DNA from: Geodermatophilus dictyosporus
Lineage (GTDB): Bacteria > Actinomycetota > Actinomycetes > Mycobacteriales > Geodermatophilaceae
Direction of reading: 5' to 3'
Length of the DNA stretch: 64,000 nt
Assembly: GCF_900115505.1 (NCBI RefSeq)
Contig: NZ_FOWQ01000001.1
Span: forward strand, 62,001 to 126,000
The notes under the pieces: model-generated
Told to the model about the DNA's origin: nothing
The model's input: only the letters and a program-made list of their open reading frames with translations
Databases searched by the model: none
Position numbers and translations under genes: made by a program
In this document: in pieces, positions 37,215 through 46,354 of the stretch
Position numbering within the stretch: the first letter of the stretch is position 1
Layout of the letters: the number at the start of each line of letters is the position of its first letter

Positions 37215-38809
37215 CCGGGGCCCACCCGACGCTGGCCGGGACCGGCACGCTGGTCCGCGCCGCACTGCGCCGCGACCGCCTGCGGCTGCCCCTGTGGGTC
37301 GCGGGCGCAGCCGGCCCGGTGGCCACCCAGTCGGTGTCCAGCCAGGCGCTGTACGACTCGCCCCGGGACCTCGCCGCGTACGAGGCCTCCGTGGGCAGCA
37401 ACGCCGCGACGATCGCGCTGGCCGGCCCCCCGGTGGGGCTGGACACCGTGGCGGGTGCGGTCGCGTTCGAGATCTCCGCGTTCGTCATCGTGGTCGCGGC
37501 GTTGATGGCGGTGACCACCACCGGCCGGCACAGCCGCGGCGACGAGGAGGCCGGCCGCACCGAGCTGCTCCGGGCCACCCGGGTCGGCCGGCACGCGCCC
37601 CTGGTGGCGGCCGTCGCCGTCGCCTCCCTGGCCTGCCTCGCGACCGCGCTCGCCGTCGGGGTGGCGGCCGCCGCGACCGGCCTGCCCGTCGCGGGGTCCC
37701 TGGTGCTGGGGGCCTCCGTCGGCGCGGCCGGCCTGGTGTTCACCGGCGTCACCGCCGTCGTCGCCCAGGCAACCGGGTCCACCCGCGCCGCCCACGGCAG
37801 CGCCGGCCTCGTCCTCGGGCTGGCGTTCGTCGTGCGGGCCGTGGGGGACGTGCAGGGCAACGGGCTGTCCTGGGCCTCGCCGATCGGCTGGGCGCAGGCG
37901 ACCCACCCCTTCTCCGGCGACCGGGTCACCCCCCTCCTGCTGTGTCTCGGGGTGACCGCGGCCCTGCTGGTCCTCGCCGGGTTCCTCCTCGACCGGCGCG
38001 ACCTCGGCACCGGACTGGTCCCCGCACGGCCCGGGCGGGCCACGGCGCCGCGCTCCCTGAGCTCACCGCTGGGACTGGCGCTGCGGCTGCAGCGGGGTGC
38101 ACTGGCCGGCTGGGCCGTGGCCCTGGCCGTCCTGGGGCTGGTCCACGGCGCGCTGGCGGGGTCGGTGGAGACGCTGTTCGCCGACAACCCCGAGGCCCGG
38201 GCGTTCCTGCCCGACGCGCCCGGTCTCGTGGACGCCTACCTCGCCACCACCCTGTCGCTCGACGCCCTGCTGGCCGGCGCGTACGCCGTGGCGGCGGTGC
38301 TGCGGGTCCGGGCCGAGGAGTCGGCGGGACGGGCCGAGCCGGTGCTGGCCACGGCGACCGGCCGGACGGCGTTCCTCGGCAGCCACGGGGCCGTGGCGCT
38401 GGTCGGCTCCTCGCTGGCCCTGGTGGCCGCCGGGGCGGCCACCGCCGGGACCCGCGCGGTCGCCACCGGGGACGCCGGCGAGCTCGGGCGGCTGCTGGGC
38501 GCGACCGTGGCGTACCTGCCGGCGGTGTGGGTGCTGGCCGGCGCCGCGGTGCTGCTGGTCGGCGCGCTCCCGCGGCCGGCCGCCGGGGTGGCCTGGGGCG
38601 CGGTGGCCTACGTCACCGTGACCACGCTGTTCGCCGAGTCGCTCGACTGGCCCGGCTGGGTCGACGGCCTGTCGCCGCTGGCCTGGACCCCGCTCGCGCC
38701 GATCGACGACGTCTCGCCGGCGCGGCTCGCGCTCCTCACGGCCGTGGCGGGCGCGCTGCTGGTCGCCGGGCTGACCGGCTTCCGACGGCGCGACCTCGTC
38801 CCCGGCTGA
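37211..38809 (+). CDS. ABC exporter permease (polyketide antibiotic exporter type)
   Basis: 532 residues with about 12 hydrophobic helices in two halves. [18 protein letters not shown] at the start and [22 protein letters not shown] at the start of the second half match the COG3559 permeases often annotated as antibiotic exporters. It pairs with the preceding ATPase. Regulated with it by the MarR-type protein. Confidence 0.87.
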   Translation: MTGAHPTLAGTGTLVRAALRRDRLRLPLWVAGAAGPVATQSVSSQALYDSPRDLAAYEASVGSNAATIALAGPPVGLDTVAGAVAFEISAFVIVVAALMAVTTTGRHSRGDEEAGRTELLRATRVGRHAPLVAAVAVASLACLATALAVGVAAAATGLPVAGSLVLGASVGAAGLVFTGVTAVVAQATGSTRAAHGSAGLVLGLAFVVRAVGDVQGNGLSWASPIGWAQATHPFSGDRVTPLLLCLGVTAALLVLAGFLLDRRDLGTGLVPARPGRATAPRSLSSPLGLALRLQRGALAGWAVALAVLGLVHGALAGSVETLFADNPEARAFLPDAPGLVDAYLATTLSLDALLAGAYAVAAVLRVRAEESAGRAEPVLATATGRTAFLGSHGAVALVGSSLALVAAGAATAGTRAVATGDAGELGRLLGATVAYLPAVWVLAGAAVLLVGALPRPAAGVAWGAVAYVTVTTLFAESLDWPGWVDGLSPLAWTPLAPIDDVSPARLALLTAVAGALLVAGLTGFRRRDLVPG

Positions 38810-38824
38810 CGGGCACCTCCCCGC

Positions 38825-39658
38825 TCAGCGGCGGAGGCGCAGCTCCTGGCCGGGGCGCAGCTGCGCGCAGCGGTCGACGTCGTCGTCGGCCACGTACCCG
38901 GCCACCGGGTAGCCGCCGGTGACGGGCGGGTCGGCGAGGAAGAGCACCGGCGCGCCCGACGGCGGCACCTGCAGCGCGCCGCGCACCAGCCCCTCGCTGG
39001 GCAGCTCACCGGACAGCCGGCGCTCCAGTACGGGCCCGGCCAGCCGCAGGCCCACCCGGTTGCTGTCCGCGGTGACCGTCCACGGCGCGGAGCCGAGCAG
39101 GCGCAGGGCCTCCTCGGTCAGCCAGTCGGCCCGCGGCCCGGGCAGCAGCCGCACGGTCAGCGGCCCGGACGGCGGGTCGGCAACCGGGGCGACGTCCACC
39201 CCCGGGGGCGGGCCGGAGGACCTCCCCACCGGCAACAGGTCACCGGCCCGCAGCGGCGCCGGGCCGAGACCGGACAGCACGTCGGTGGACCGCGAGCCGA
39301 GCACCGGCACGACGTCGACCCCGCCGCGGACGGCCAGGTACGTGCGCAGCCCGGACGGCGGCGACCCGAGGTCGAGCACCGTGCCCGCCCGGAGCAGGCC
39401 GGGCGCGCAGTGCACCGGACTGCCCGGGCAGCGCGCCCCCGTGGTGACGGCGAGCAGGTCGGCCTCCGCGCGCACCACCAGCCCGCCGAGGGTGCACTCG
39501 AGCACCGCCGCGGCCACGTCGTTGCCCACCAGCCGGTTGGCCAGCGCGGCGGACGCGCGGTCGGCCGCCCCCGACCGGCCCACCCCGATCCCGCCGAGGC
39601 CCGGCCGGCCGCGGTCCTGCACCGTGGTCAGCGGCCCGGGCGCGAGGACGGTCAGCAC
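38825..39658 (-). CDS. pxpC: 5-oxoprolinase subunit C (biotin-dependent carboxyltransferase-like)
   Basis: 277 residues. Begins LTVLAPGPLTTVQDRGRPGLGGIGV and has GAADRASAALANRLVGN, typical of PxpC/KipA. The C-terminal FLADPPVTGGYPVAGYVADDD also fits. Part of the PxpABC enzyme that cleaves 5-oxoproline to glutamate with ATP. Its GTG lies inside pxpB's last codons, a seven-base overlap. Confidence 0.92.
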   Translation of the reverse strand: MLTVLAPGPLTTVQDRGRPGLGGIGVGRSGAADRASAALANRLVGNDVAAAVLECTLGGLVVRAEADLLAVTTGARCPGSPVHCAPGLLRAGTVLDLGSPPSGLRTYLAVRGGVDVVPVLGSRSTDVLSGLGPAPLRAGDLLPVGRSSGPPPGVDVAPVADPPSGPLTVRLLPGPRADWLTEEALRLLGSAPWTVTADSNRVGLRLAGPVLERRLSGELPSEGLVRGALQVPPSGAPVLFLADPPVTGGYPVAGYVADDDVDRCAQLRPGQELRLRR

Positions 39659-40251
39659 GGCACGAACCGCACCCGCACCCCCGGCCGCAGCAGCGCCGCC
39701 GGGTCGCGCGAGAGGTCGAACACCGCGACGTCGGTGCGGCCGAGCAGCTGCCAGCCGCCGGGCGACTCGCGCGGGTACACGCCGGTGAACCCGCCGGCCA
39801 GGCCCACCGCGCCGGCGGGCACCCGGGTGCGCGGGCTGGCCAGGCGGGGCACGTCCCACGGCTCGGCGTCGGGCGTGCAGTAGCCGAAGCCGGGCGCGAA
39901 GCCGCAGAACGCCACCGTCCACTCCCGCGAGGTGTGCGCCGCGACCACGCCGTCGGCGTCGGTGCCCAGCAGCCCGGCGACGGCGGCCAGGTCGGCGCCG
40001 TCGTAGTGCACCGGCAGCTCCACCCGCTCGCCCGACCCGCGCCGTCCCGGCCGCCACGGCAGGCGCTCGAGGGCCGCCCGCACGTCGGCGAGGTCGCCGT
40101 CGGCCACCACCAGGACGGTCCGCGCGGCCGGGACGACGTCGGCGACCCCGGGCACCGCGCGGTCCAGGAGCGCGGCGGTGAACCCCAGGACGGCGTCGAG
40201 GTCGTCGAGCTCCACCAGCAGCGCCGAGGACCCGCTCGGCAGGACGCGCAT
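39652..40251 (-). CDS. pxpB: 5-oxoprolinase subunit B
   Basis: 199 residues. RVLPSGSSALLVELDDLD at the start, FCGFAPGFGYCTPD in the middle and GAVGLAGGFTGVYPRESPGGWQLLGRT at the end are PxpB/KipI signatures. The ATG shares one base with the pxpA stop (TGATG). Works with PxpA and PxpC. Confidence 0.92.
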   Translation of the reverse strand: MRVLPSGSSALLVELDDLDAVLGFTAALLDRAVPGVADVVPAARTVLVVADGDLADVRAALERLPWRPGRRGSGERVELPVHYDGADLAAVAGLLGTDADGVVAAHTSREWTVAFCGFAPGFGYCTPDAEPWDVPRLASPRTRVPAGAVGLAGGFTGVYPRESPGGWQLLGRTDVAVFDLSRDPAALLRPGVRVRFVPC

Positions 40252-41000
40252 CAGGCGAACGGGGCCAGTGCCACGCCGGCCCCGGTCAGCGCCTCTCGCA
40301 CCTGCCGGGCGATGGCGACCGCGCCCGGGGTGTCGCCGTGCACGCAGATCGACTCCGGCGCCAGCACCAGCGCGCCGCCCTCGACGTCGGTCACCGGCTC
40401 GCCGGTGGCCATCGCGACGCAGCGGCGGGCGATCTCGCCGGCGTCGTGCAGCACCGCGCCGGGCAGCCGGCGCGACACCAGCGTCCCCTCCGGCGTGTAG
40501 GCCCGGTCGGCGAAGGCCTCGGCGACCGTCGTCAACCCGGCCTCGCCCGCCAGCCGCAGCCACGCCGACCCGGGCAGCCCCAGCACCGGCAGCGTCCGGT
40601 CGTACTCGACGACCGCGCGCACCACCGCCGCCGCCTGCTCCTCGTGGGCGACGATCGCGTTGTAGAGCGCGCCGTGCGGCTTGACGTAGCGCACCCGCGT
40701 TCCGGCGACCCGGGCGAAGGCCTCCAGCGCGCCGACCTGGTAGAGCACGTCCTGGGTGAGCGCGTCGGGCTCGACGTCGAGGAACCGGCGGCCGAAGCCC
40801 GCGAGGTCCCGGTAACCCACCTGCGCGCCGACCGCCACGCCGGCCGCCGCGGCCCGGTCGCACACCCGGCGGAGGATCACCGGGTCGCCGGCGTGGAAGC
40901 CGCAGGCGACGTTCGCGCTGGTCACCACGCCGAGCAGGGCGTCGTCGTCGCCGAGGGTCCACTGGCCGAAGCCCTCGCCGAGGTCGGAGTTGAGGTCCAC
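40251..41000 (-). CDS. pxpA: 5-oxoprolinase subunit A (LamB/YcsF family)
   Basis: 249 residues. [40 protein letters not shown] and [12 protein letters not shown] are all LamB/YcsF hallmarks. GTG 41000 is the natural start. First of the three pxp genes; it follows a transporter gene by 14 bases. Confidence 0.93.
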   Translation of the reverse strand: MDLNSDLGEGFGQWTLGDDDALLGVVTSANVACGFHAGDPVILRRVCDRAAAAGVAVGAQVGYRDLAGFGRRFLDVEPDALTQDVLYQVGALEAFARVAGTRVRYVKPHGALYNAIVAHEEQAAAVVRAVVEYDRTLPVLGLPGSAWLRLAGEAGLTTVAEAFADRAYTPEGTLVSRRLPGAVLHDAGEIARRCVAMATGEPVTDVEGGALVLAPESICVHGDTPGAVAIARQVREALTGAGVALAPFA

Positions 41001-41014
41001 GGTGCAGATCCTGC

Positions 41015-42277
41015 TCAGCCGAACAGCTCGACGACCGGGCGGACGGAGGTGACCGCGAGGTAGATGGTCAGCAGCCAGGCCAGCCAGCCGACCGCCAGCA
41101 GCCACCGCGGGTAGCGGTAGCCGCCGAGCAGGTCGGCGCGGCGGGTGGCCACCCACAGCAGCACGGCGATGCCGATGGGCAGCAGCAGGCCGTTGAAGGC
41201 GCCGGCGAAGACCAGCAGCGTCGTGGGCGCGGCGCCCGCGAGGACGAAGGCCAGCGTGGTGACGGCGATGAAGCCGCAGACCAGCAGCGTGCGGGTGCGG
41301 TCGCTGGTGCGGGTCCGGGACGTCACGAACGACACCGAGGTGTAGGACGCGCCGATGACGCTGGTGATCGAGGCCGCCCACAGCACGACGCCGAACACCC
41401 GCAGCCCCACCTCGCCGGCGGCCGCCTGGAAGGCGGTGGCGGCCTGGTTCTCCGTGCCGAGGTCGGCGCCGCCGGCCACCACGCCGAGGATCGCCAGGAA
41501 GAGGACCACCCGCATGATCCCGGTGACCACGATCCCGGTGACCGAGCCGCGGGTGATGTCCCGGACGTGCGCCGGGCCGGTGACGCCGGAGTCGAGCAGC
41601 CGGTGGGCCCCCGCGTAGACGATGTAGCCGCCGATGGTGCCGCCGACGAGCGTGGTGATGGCCAGGACGTCGACCTGCTCGGGCAGCACGACGTTGCGCA
41701 GCGCCGTCCCCACCGGGGGCCCGGAGGTGACCGCGATGTAGGCGGTCAGCGCGATCATCACCAGCCCGAGGACGACGACGATCCGGTCGACGGCGACCCC
41801 GGCGCGCCGGCTCAGGAAGACCCCGATCGCCACCAGCGCCGACAGCGCCCCGCCGATCCTCGGGTCGAGGCCGAACATCGCGTCGGTGCCGAGCCCCGCG
41901 CCGCTGACGTTGCCGACGTTGAAGACCGCGCCGCCCAGGACCAGCAGGCCGGCCATCACCCAGCCCAGGCCCGGCAGGACGAGGTTGCCCAGCTCCTGGG
42001 CCCGCCGTCCGGAGACGCCGACGACCCGCCAGACGTTCAGCTGCAGCGCGACGTCGACGACGATCGAGACGGCGATGGCGAACGCGAAGGCGGCGCCGAG
42101 CTGGACGGTGAACGTCGTCGTCTGGGTGATGAACCCGGGGCCGATGGCCGAGGTGGCCATGAGGAACATGGCGCCGAGGACGGTGGACCGGGTGCCCGCC
42201 GCCATGCGCCCACCGCCGGCGGGGGGCGCCGTGCCGGTGGAGGCGGTGGTGGGACCGTCGGCCGGGGGGTGCGACAT
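41015..42277 (-). CDS. NRAMP-fold transporter next to pxpABC
   Basis: 420 residues with about 11 helices. Resembles the NRAMP-like YcsG that lies beside YcsF in Bacillus. The metal-binding DPGN of helix 1 in true NRAMPs is replaced here by GPGF in [14 protein letters not shown], so metal transport is doubtful. Given its place at the head of the pxp operon, it may import 5-oxoproline or a related acid (inference). GGAGCGCC precedes the ATG. Confidence 0.72.
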   Translation of the reverse strand: MSHPPADGPTTASTGTAPPAGGGRMAAGTRSTVLGAMFLMATSAIGPGFITQTTTFTVQLGAAFAFAIAVSIVVDVALQLNVWRVVGVSGRRAQELGNLVLPGLGWVMAGLLVLGGAVFNVGNVSGAGLGTDAMFGLDPRIGGALSALVAIGVFLSRRAGVAVDRIVVVLGLVMIALTAYIAVTSGPPVGTALRNVVLPEQVDVLAITTLVGGTIGGYIVYAGAHRLLDSGVTGPAHVRDITRGSVTGIVVTGIMRVVLFLAILGVVAGGADLGTENQAATAFQAAAGEVGLRVFGVVLWAASITSVIGASYTSVSFVTSRTRTSDRTRTLLVCGFIAVTTLAFVLAGAAPTTLLVFAGAFNGLLLPIGIAVLLWVATRRADLLGGYRYPRWLLAVGWLAWLLTIYLAVTSVRPVVELFG

Positions 42278-42393
42278 CGGCGCTCCGGGCTCTCGATCGG
42301 CGTGCGTGCGGATCGACGCGACCTGCGGTGCGAGCGCTGCTGCCCGACGCAGGGGACGCTAGCCAGGCCGCCGCCCGCGGGCAACGCGGGGAC

Positions 42394-43923
42394 TCAGCGC
42401 GCGGGGGATCCGGTCCCGGCCGCGCTGCGCAGGCGGGAGTGGCGGTAGCCGTAGACCGCGTAGACCACCAGCCCGATGGCCAGCCAGGCGAGGAACCGCA
42501 GCCAGGTCTCGATGCTCAGGTTGGTCATCAGGTAGAGGCAGGCCAGCGCCGACAGCAGCGGCACGGCAGGGGACAGCGGCACCCGGAACGGCCGCGGCAT
42601 GTCGGGCCGGGTGCGGCGCAGCGCGACGACGGCGAGCGACACCAGCAGGAAGGCGAACAGCGTGCCGATGCTGACCAGGTCGGCCAGCGCGCCCAGCGGC
42701 ACGAACGTCGCCATGGCCAGGACGAGGACGGCGAACAGCAGGGTGACCCGCGCCGGCGTCCCGGTGCGCGGGCTCACCCGCGCGACCGACTGCGGCAGCA
42801 GCCCGTCGCGGCCCATCGCGAAGCCGATCCGCCCGACGGTGATCAGGTCGACGAGGATCACCGACGTGAGCCCGGCGACGGCGGCCAGCGAGATCAGCGC
42901 CGAGGCCCAGCCCAGGCCCACCTGGTCGAAGGCGTCGGCGATGGGCGCGCCCGGGTCGATCCGGTCGTAGGCGACCATCCCGACGACCACCAGCGAGACG
43001 CCGACGTAGAGGACGGTGGCCAGGCCCAGGGTGCCGAACAGGCCCAGCGGCAGGTCGCGGCCGGGGCGGCGGGTCTCCTCCGACAGGTTCGCCACGGCCT
43101 CGAAGCCGGTGTAGGAGAAGAAGACGACGGCCGCCGCGGTGAGCACGCCGCCGATGCCGAACACCACCGGGTCGATGCCCGCGACGGCCTGGATGAGCGG
43201 CTGGGCCAGCCCGCCGCTGCCCTCGGCCGGCCGGCCCTCGGGCACGAACGGGGTGAGGTTGGCGCCCCGCACGAACCAGGCGCCGGCCACGATCACGAAC
43301 ACGCAGACGGCGACCTTGACCACCACGAGCAGCGCGGTGACCCGGGCCGACTCGCGGATGCCCAGCACCGCCACCGCGGTCAGCAGCACCACGATCAGCG
43401 CCGCCCCGACGTTGACCGTCGCCTCCTCGCCGAACAGCGACGGCGGGAGGTCGAGCAGGTTGCCGACGTAGCCCGACCAGCCGCGCGCGACCACCGCCGC
43501 GCCCAACGCGAACTCCAGGAACAGGTCCCAGCCGATCACCCAGGCGACCACCTCGCCGGCGGTGGCGTAGGCGTAGGAGTAGGCGCTGCCCGCGGTCGGC
43601 GCCGAGGAGGCGAGCTCGGCGTAGCAGAGCGCGGCCAGCAGGGCGACGACGCCGGCGATGCCGAAGGAGACGACCACCGCCGGTCCGGCGATGTCGCGGG
43701 CGGCGACCCCGGTGAGGGTGAAGATGCCGGTGCCGATCACCACGCCGATGCCGAAGCCGACGAGGTGCCGGGCCGACAGCCGCTTGCGCAGGTGGCCCAC
43801 ACCGGCGGCGGTGGGCTCCTCGCCCTCGTCCCCGAGGCGTTCGACGGGCTTGGTCCGGAACAGGTCCACCCGCCCATGCTGGGCGCCGGGGTCCGGACCC
43901 GCCCGCTGGACGACCGACGTCAC
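42394..43923 (-). CDS. Amino acid permease, CAT-like APC family
   Basis: Up to 509 residues with about 12-14 helices. [14 protein letters not shown] in helix 1, [19 protein letters not shown] in helix 3 and [25 protein letters not shown] are CAT-type APC markers. The family start (DLFRTKPVE) suggests GTG 43869 as the true start; GTG 43923 lies 10 bases after the pdxY stop. Likely cotranscribed with pdxY. Cationic amino acids are the usual substrates of this subgroup. Confidence 0.85.
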   Translation of the reverse strand: MTSVVQRAGPDPGAQHGRVDLFRTKPVERLGDEGEEPTAAGVGHLRKRLSARHLVGFGIGVVIGTGIFTLTGVAARDIAGPAVVVSFGIAGVVALLAALCYAELASSAPTAGSAYSYAYATAGEVVAWVIGWDLFLEFALGAAVVARGWSGYVGNLLDLPPSLFGEEATVNVGAALIVVLLTAVAVLGIRESARVTALLVVVKVAVCVFVIVAGAWFVRGANLTPFVPEGRPAEGSGGLAQPLIQAVAGIDPVVFGIGGVLTAAAVVFFSYTGFEAVANLSEETRRPGRDLPLGLFGTLGLATVLYVGVSLVVVGMVAYDRIDPGAPIADAFDQVGLGWASALISLAAVAGLTSVILVDLITVGRIGFAMGRDGLLPQSVARVSPRTGTPARVTLLFAVLVLAMATFVPLGALADLVSIGTLFAFLLVSLAVVALRRTRPDMPRPFRVPLSPAVPLLSALACLYLMTNLSIETWLRFLAWLAIGLVVYAVYGYRHSRLRSAAGTGSPAR

Positions 43924-43933
43924 AGTGGCGGCG

Positions 43934-44785
43934 TCAGACCTCCTCGACCGGGAAGCCCCGCGACGGCGACACGAACTCGTCCTGCGCGGCCACGAGCAGG
44001 ATCTCCCGCGACCCGGCCTCCTCGGTGCGGCGCAGCACCCCCCACACGCTGGCCGCCGCCCGGCCCAGTGCCTCGCCGGCGGAGCGGGTGTCGAGCCAGT
44101 GCGCGAGGAACAGCGCGGCGATCGCGTCGCCGGCGCCGTTGACCGCCACCGACAGCCGCGGCGTGCGCACCCGGAAGTGCCGGCCGCTCTCGGAGGCGAG
44201 CAGGTCCACGGCGTCGTCCGGGGTGTCCTCGGCGACCAGCGACGTCGTCAGCACCACCCGCGGCCCCACCCCGTGCACGGCCGCGACGGCCTCCTTCACC
44301 TCGTCCAGCGTCCGCGTCGTCGTCTGCGCCAGCAGGTCGAGCTCGTAGTGGTTCGGGGTCACCAGGTCGGCGGCCGGGACGGCGACCTCCCGCATGAGCT
44401 CCTCGATGCCGGGCCGGACGAACACGCCGCGGCCGACGTCGCCGATGACCGGGTCGCAGCAGTAGACGGCGTCGGGGTTGGCCGCGCGCACCCGCCCGAC
44501 CGTGCCGACGACGGCGTGCCCGATGTCGGCCGAGCCCAGGTACCCCGACAGGACGGCGTCGGCGGTGCCGAGCACGCCGCGGTCGGCGATGCCGTCGACG
44601 ACCTCCTCCACGGCCTGGCCGTCGAAGACCCGCCCGGTCCAGGCGCCGTAGCCGGTGTGGTTGGAGAACTGCACGGTGTGCACCGGCCACACCTCGACGC
44701 CCAGGCGCTGCAGCGGGAAGACGGCCGAGGAGTTGCCCACGTGCCCGTAGGCGACGTGCGACTGGATCGACAGGACGGTGACCAT
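43934..44785 (-). CDS. pdxY: Pyridoxal kinase
   Basis: 283 residues of the ribokinase fold. [26 protein letters not shown] at the start, [13 protein letters not shown] mid-protein and [16 protein letters not shown] with the catalytic Asp near the end. Phosphorylates pyridoxal to PLP. ATG 44785 fits the family N-terminus; GTG 44794 is also in frame. Its partner downstream is an amino acid permease. Confidence 0.9.
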   Translation of the reverse strand: MVTVLSIQSHVAYGHVGNSSAVFPLQRLGVEVWPVHTVQFSNHTGYGAWTGRVFDGQAVEEVVDGIADRGVLGTADAVLSGYLGSADIGHAVVGTVGRVRAANPDAVYCCDPVIGDVGRGVFVRPGIEELMREVAVPAADLVTPNHYELDLLAQTTTRTLDEVKEAVAAVHGVGPRVVLTTSLVAEDTPDDAVDLLASESGRHFRVRTPRLSVAVNGAGDAIAALFLAHWLDTRSAGEALGRAAASVWGVLRRTEEAGSREILLVAAQDEFVSPSRGFPVEEV

Positions 44786-44847
44786 GGCGGCCACCGTATG
44801 ACCCGGCCGGCGGGGGGAGCCGCCCGCAACCGGTCGCGCCCCGGTCG

Positions 44848-44893
44848 GGACAGCACCCCGGTGCTCGGCTCCCGCCCCGCCGGGGCGCTGTCC
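44848..44893. terminator. Terminator-like hairpin below the rhodopsin operon
   Basis: Arms of about 14 bases with one mismatch (44848-44861 and 44880-44893). It lies between the last gene of the rhodopsin operon (stop at 44927) and the pdxY start, so it probably ends that operon. Confidence 0.55.
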
Positions 44894-44926
44894 ACCAGGT
44901 CGACCCGGCTCCCACCGGGCGCCTGG

Positions 44927-45334
44927 TCAGGCCAGGGTGGCCAGCAGGTCGCGGCAGGCCCGCTCGCAGCGGCGGCAGGCCTCGGCGCAGACCCGGCAGT
45001 GCTCGTGCATGTCGGTGTGCGACTCGCACTCGTCGCCACACGAGCGGCAGGCCGTCGCGCAGGCCTCGAGCACGGCGCGGGTCAGGTTCGCGTCGTAGCC
45101 GGTGTGCCGGGACAGCACCCGGCCGGTGGCCTCGCAGACGTCGGCGCAGTCGAGGTCGGTGCGGATGCACGTCGTCAGCTCGGCGACCATCTCCTCGGAC
45201 AGGCACGCGTCGGCACAGGCGGTGCAGGCCTGGGCGCACTCGACGCAGGCCTCGATGCAGGCCACGAGCCGCTCGCGGTCGATCCCGCCCAGGTCCTTCG
45301 GGTACGCGGCCAGCATCCGGTCGGCGACGGGCAT
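44927..45334 (-). CDS. Cys-rich four-helix copper-storage-like protein (Csp/DUF326)
   Basis: 135 residues with 18 Cys in CxxxC-type spacing along four helices (ACIEACVECAQACTACADAC in helix 1, CRVCAEACRRCERAC in the last). This is the pattern of cytosolic Csp3 proteins, which bind many Cu(I) ions in the helix core. No signal or Tat peptide. GGAGGAG lies before the ATG. It starts one base after the blh stop, so it is the third gene of the rhodopsin operon. Confidence 0.85.
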   Translation of the reverse strand: MPVADRMLAAYPKDLGGIDRERLVACIEACVECAQACTACADACLSEEMVAELTTCIRTDLDCADVCEATGRVLSRHTGYDANLTRAVLEACATACRSCGDECESHTDMHEHCRVCAEACRRCERACRDLLATLA

Positions 45335-45335
45335 G

Positions 45336-46352
45336 TCAGCTCCTCCTGGTGGGCACCGGGGCGGCGGACGCCGCCCTGGGTACGGTCCCCCTACCCGCGG
45401 CGCGGTCGAGCCAGGCCACGACCAGCGCGTGCGGCACCGTCAGGGCCGCCAGCAGCGGCAGGTCGGTGGCGACGAGGCCGCGCCAGCCACCGGCGGCCGA
45501 CCACAGCAGCGCGAGGACGGCGAGCACCGCGGCGGTGGGCGGGGCGGCTGCCACGGCGAACCGGCGCAGCGGGGGACCCAGCCGGCCCGCGGCCAGGTCG
45601 GGGGCGTTGGCCGGGTCCTCGGCGAGCACGCGGGCGGTGTGGCGCACCGAGTGCCAGCAGCCGAAGTAGACGCCGAAGGCGGCCAGCGGCGGGGCGACCA
45701 GCACCAGCACGGCCAGCGCGCCGACCTCGGCCGCCTCCGTCCAGCGGGTCTCCAGCAGCAGCGCGAGGGCGAGGGCGGCCGCGGCAGGCAGCACCACCGC
45801 GAGCACCACGGTGCCCATCCCCGGCGGGAGCGTGCCGTCGCTGCCCGGCACCACCGCGGCGACCACGGGCGCCGCCTCCTCCGCCCCGCGGGCGAGGGGC
45901 ACCAGCAGCACGAGCCCGCCGAGCACCGCGGCCGGCAGCACGGCCCGCCGGACCGGCCGGCCGGCGCGCAGGTCGGCGAAGGCGGTCTCGCCGGTGCCGA
46001 AGTGCCAGGCCGACAGCAGCACGAACACCGCGAGCGCGGGACCGGGTGCGGCGCGGAACAGCAGCCAGGCGACCGTGGCGACGGCGGCGTAGCCGAGGGC
46101 GAACGCGGCCAGCCGCGCCGTCCCCCAGCGCAGCCGGTAGGCCGGCACCAGGTGGTCGACGGCGCCGTGCGGCAGGCCGAGCAGCAGCCCGGCGACCAGG
46201 GGCAGCCACGCCAGGTCCCCCCAGCCCGCGGTGACCTCCCCGAGGACGACGGCGGCCGCGGCGGCCAGCGAGACGGCCGTCGCGGCACGGGCGGCGACGG
46301 CGACGGGGGTACCGGCCCGCTCCGCCGTCCCGGGGCCCGGGAGCGACCGCAC
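45336..46352 (-). CDS. blh: Brp/Blh-family beta-carotene 15,15'-dioxygenase
   Basis: 338-residue membrane protein with about eight helices. Conserved iron-His stretches: GLPHGAVDHLVP, LSAWHFGTGE, CWHSVRHTA and TVPHALVVAWLDR. These enzymes split beta-carotene into retinal, the rhodopsin chromophore. The gene starts two bases after the rhodopsin stop (TGA CC GTG), so the two are coupled. No carotenoid synthesis genes are in the window. Confidence 0.88.
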   Translation of the reverse strand: MRSLPGPGTAERAGTPVAVAARAATAVSLAAAAAVVLGEVTAGWGDLAWLPLVAGLLLGLPHGAVDHLVPAYRLRWGTARLAAFALGYAAVATVAWLLFRAAPGPALAVFVLLSAWHFGTGETAFADLRAGRPVRRAVLPAAVLGGLVLLVPLARGAEEAAPVVAAVVPGSDGTLPPGMGTVVLAVVLPAAAALALALLLETRWTEAAEVGALAVLVLVAPPLAAFGVYFGCWHSVRHTARVLAEDPANAPDLAAGRLGPPLRRFAVAAAPPTAAVLAVLALLWSAAGGWRGLVATDLPLLAALTVPHALVVAWLDRAAGRGTVPRAASAAPVPTRRS

Positions 46353-46354
46353 GG

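Noticed and set aside
41015-42277. Manganese/iron NRAMP transporter
   Set aside because: The metal-binding DPGN motif is replaced and the neighbours are 5-oxoprolinase genes.
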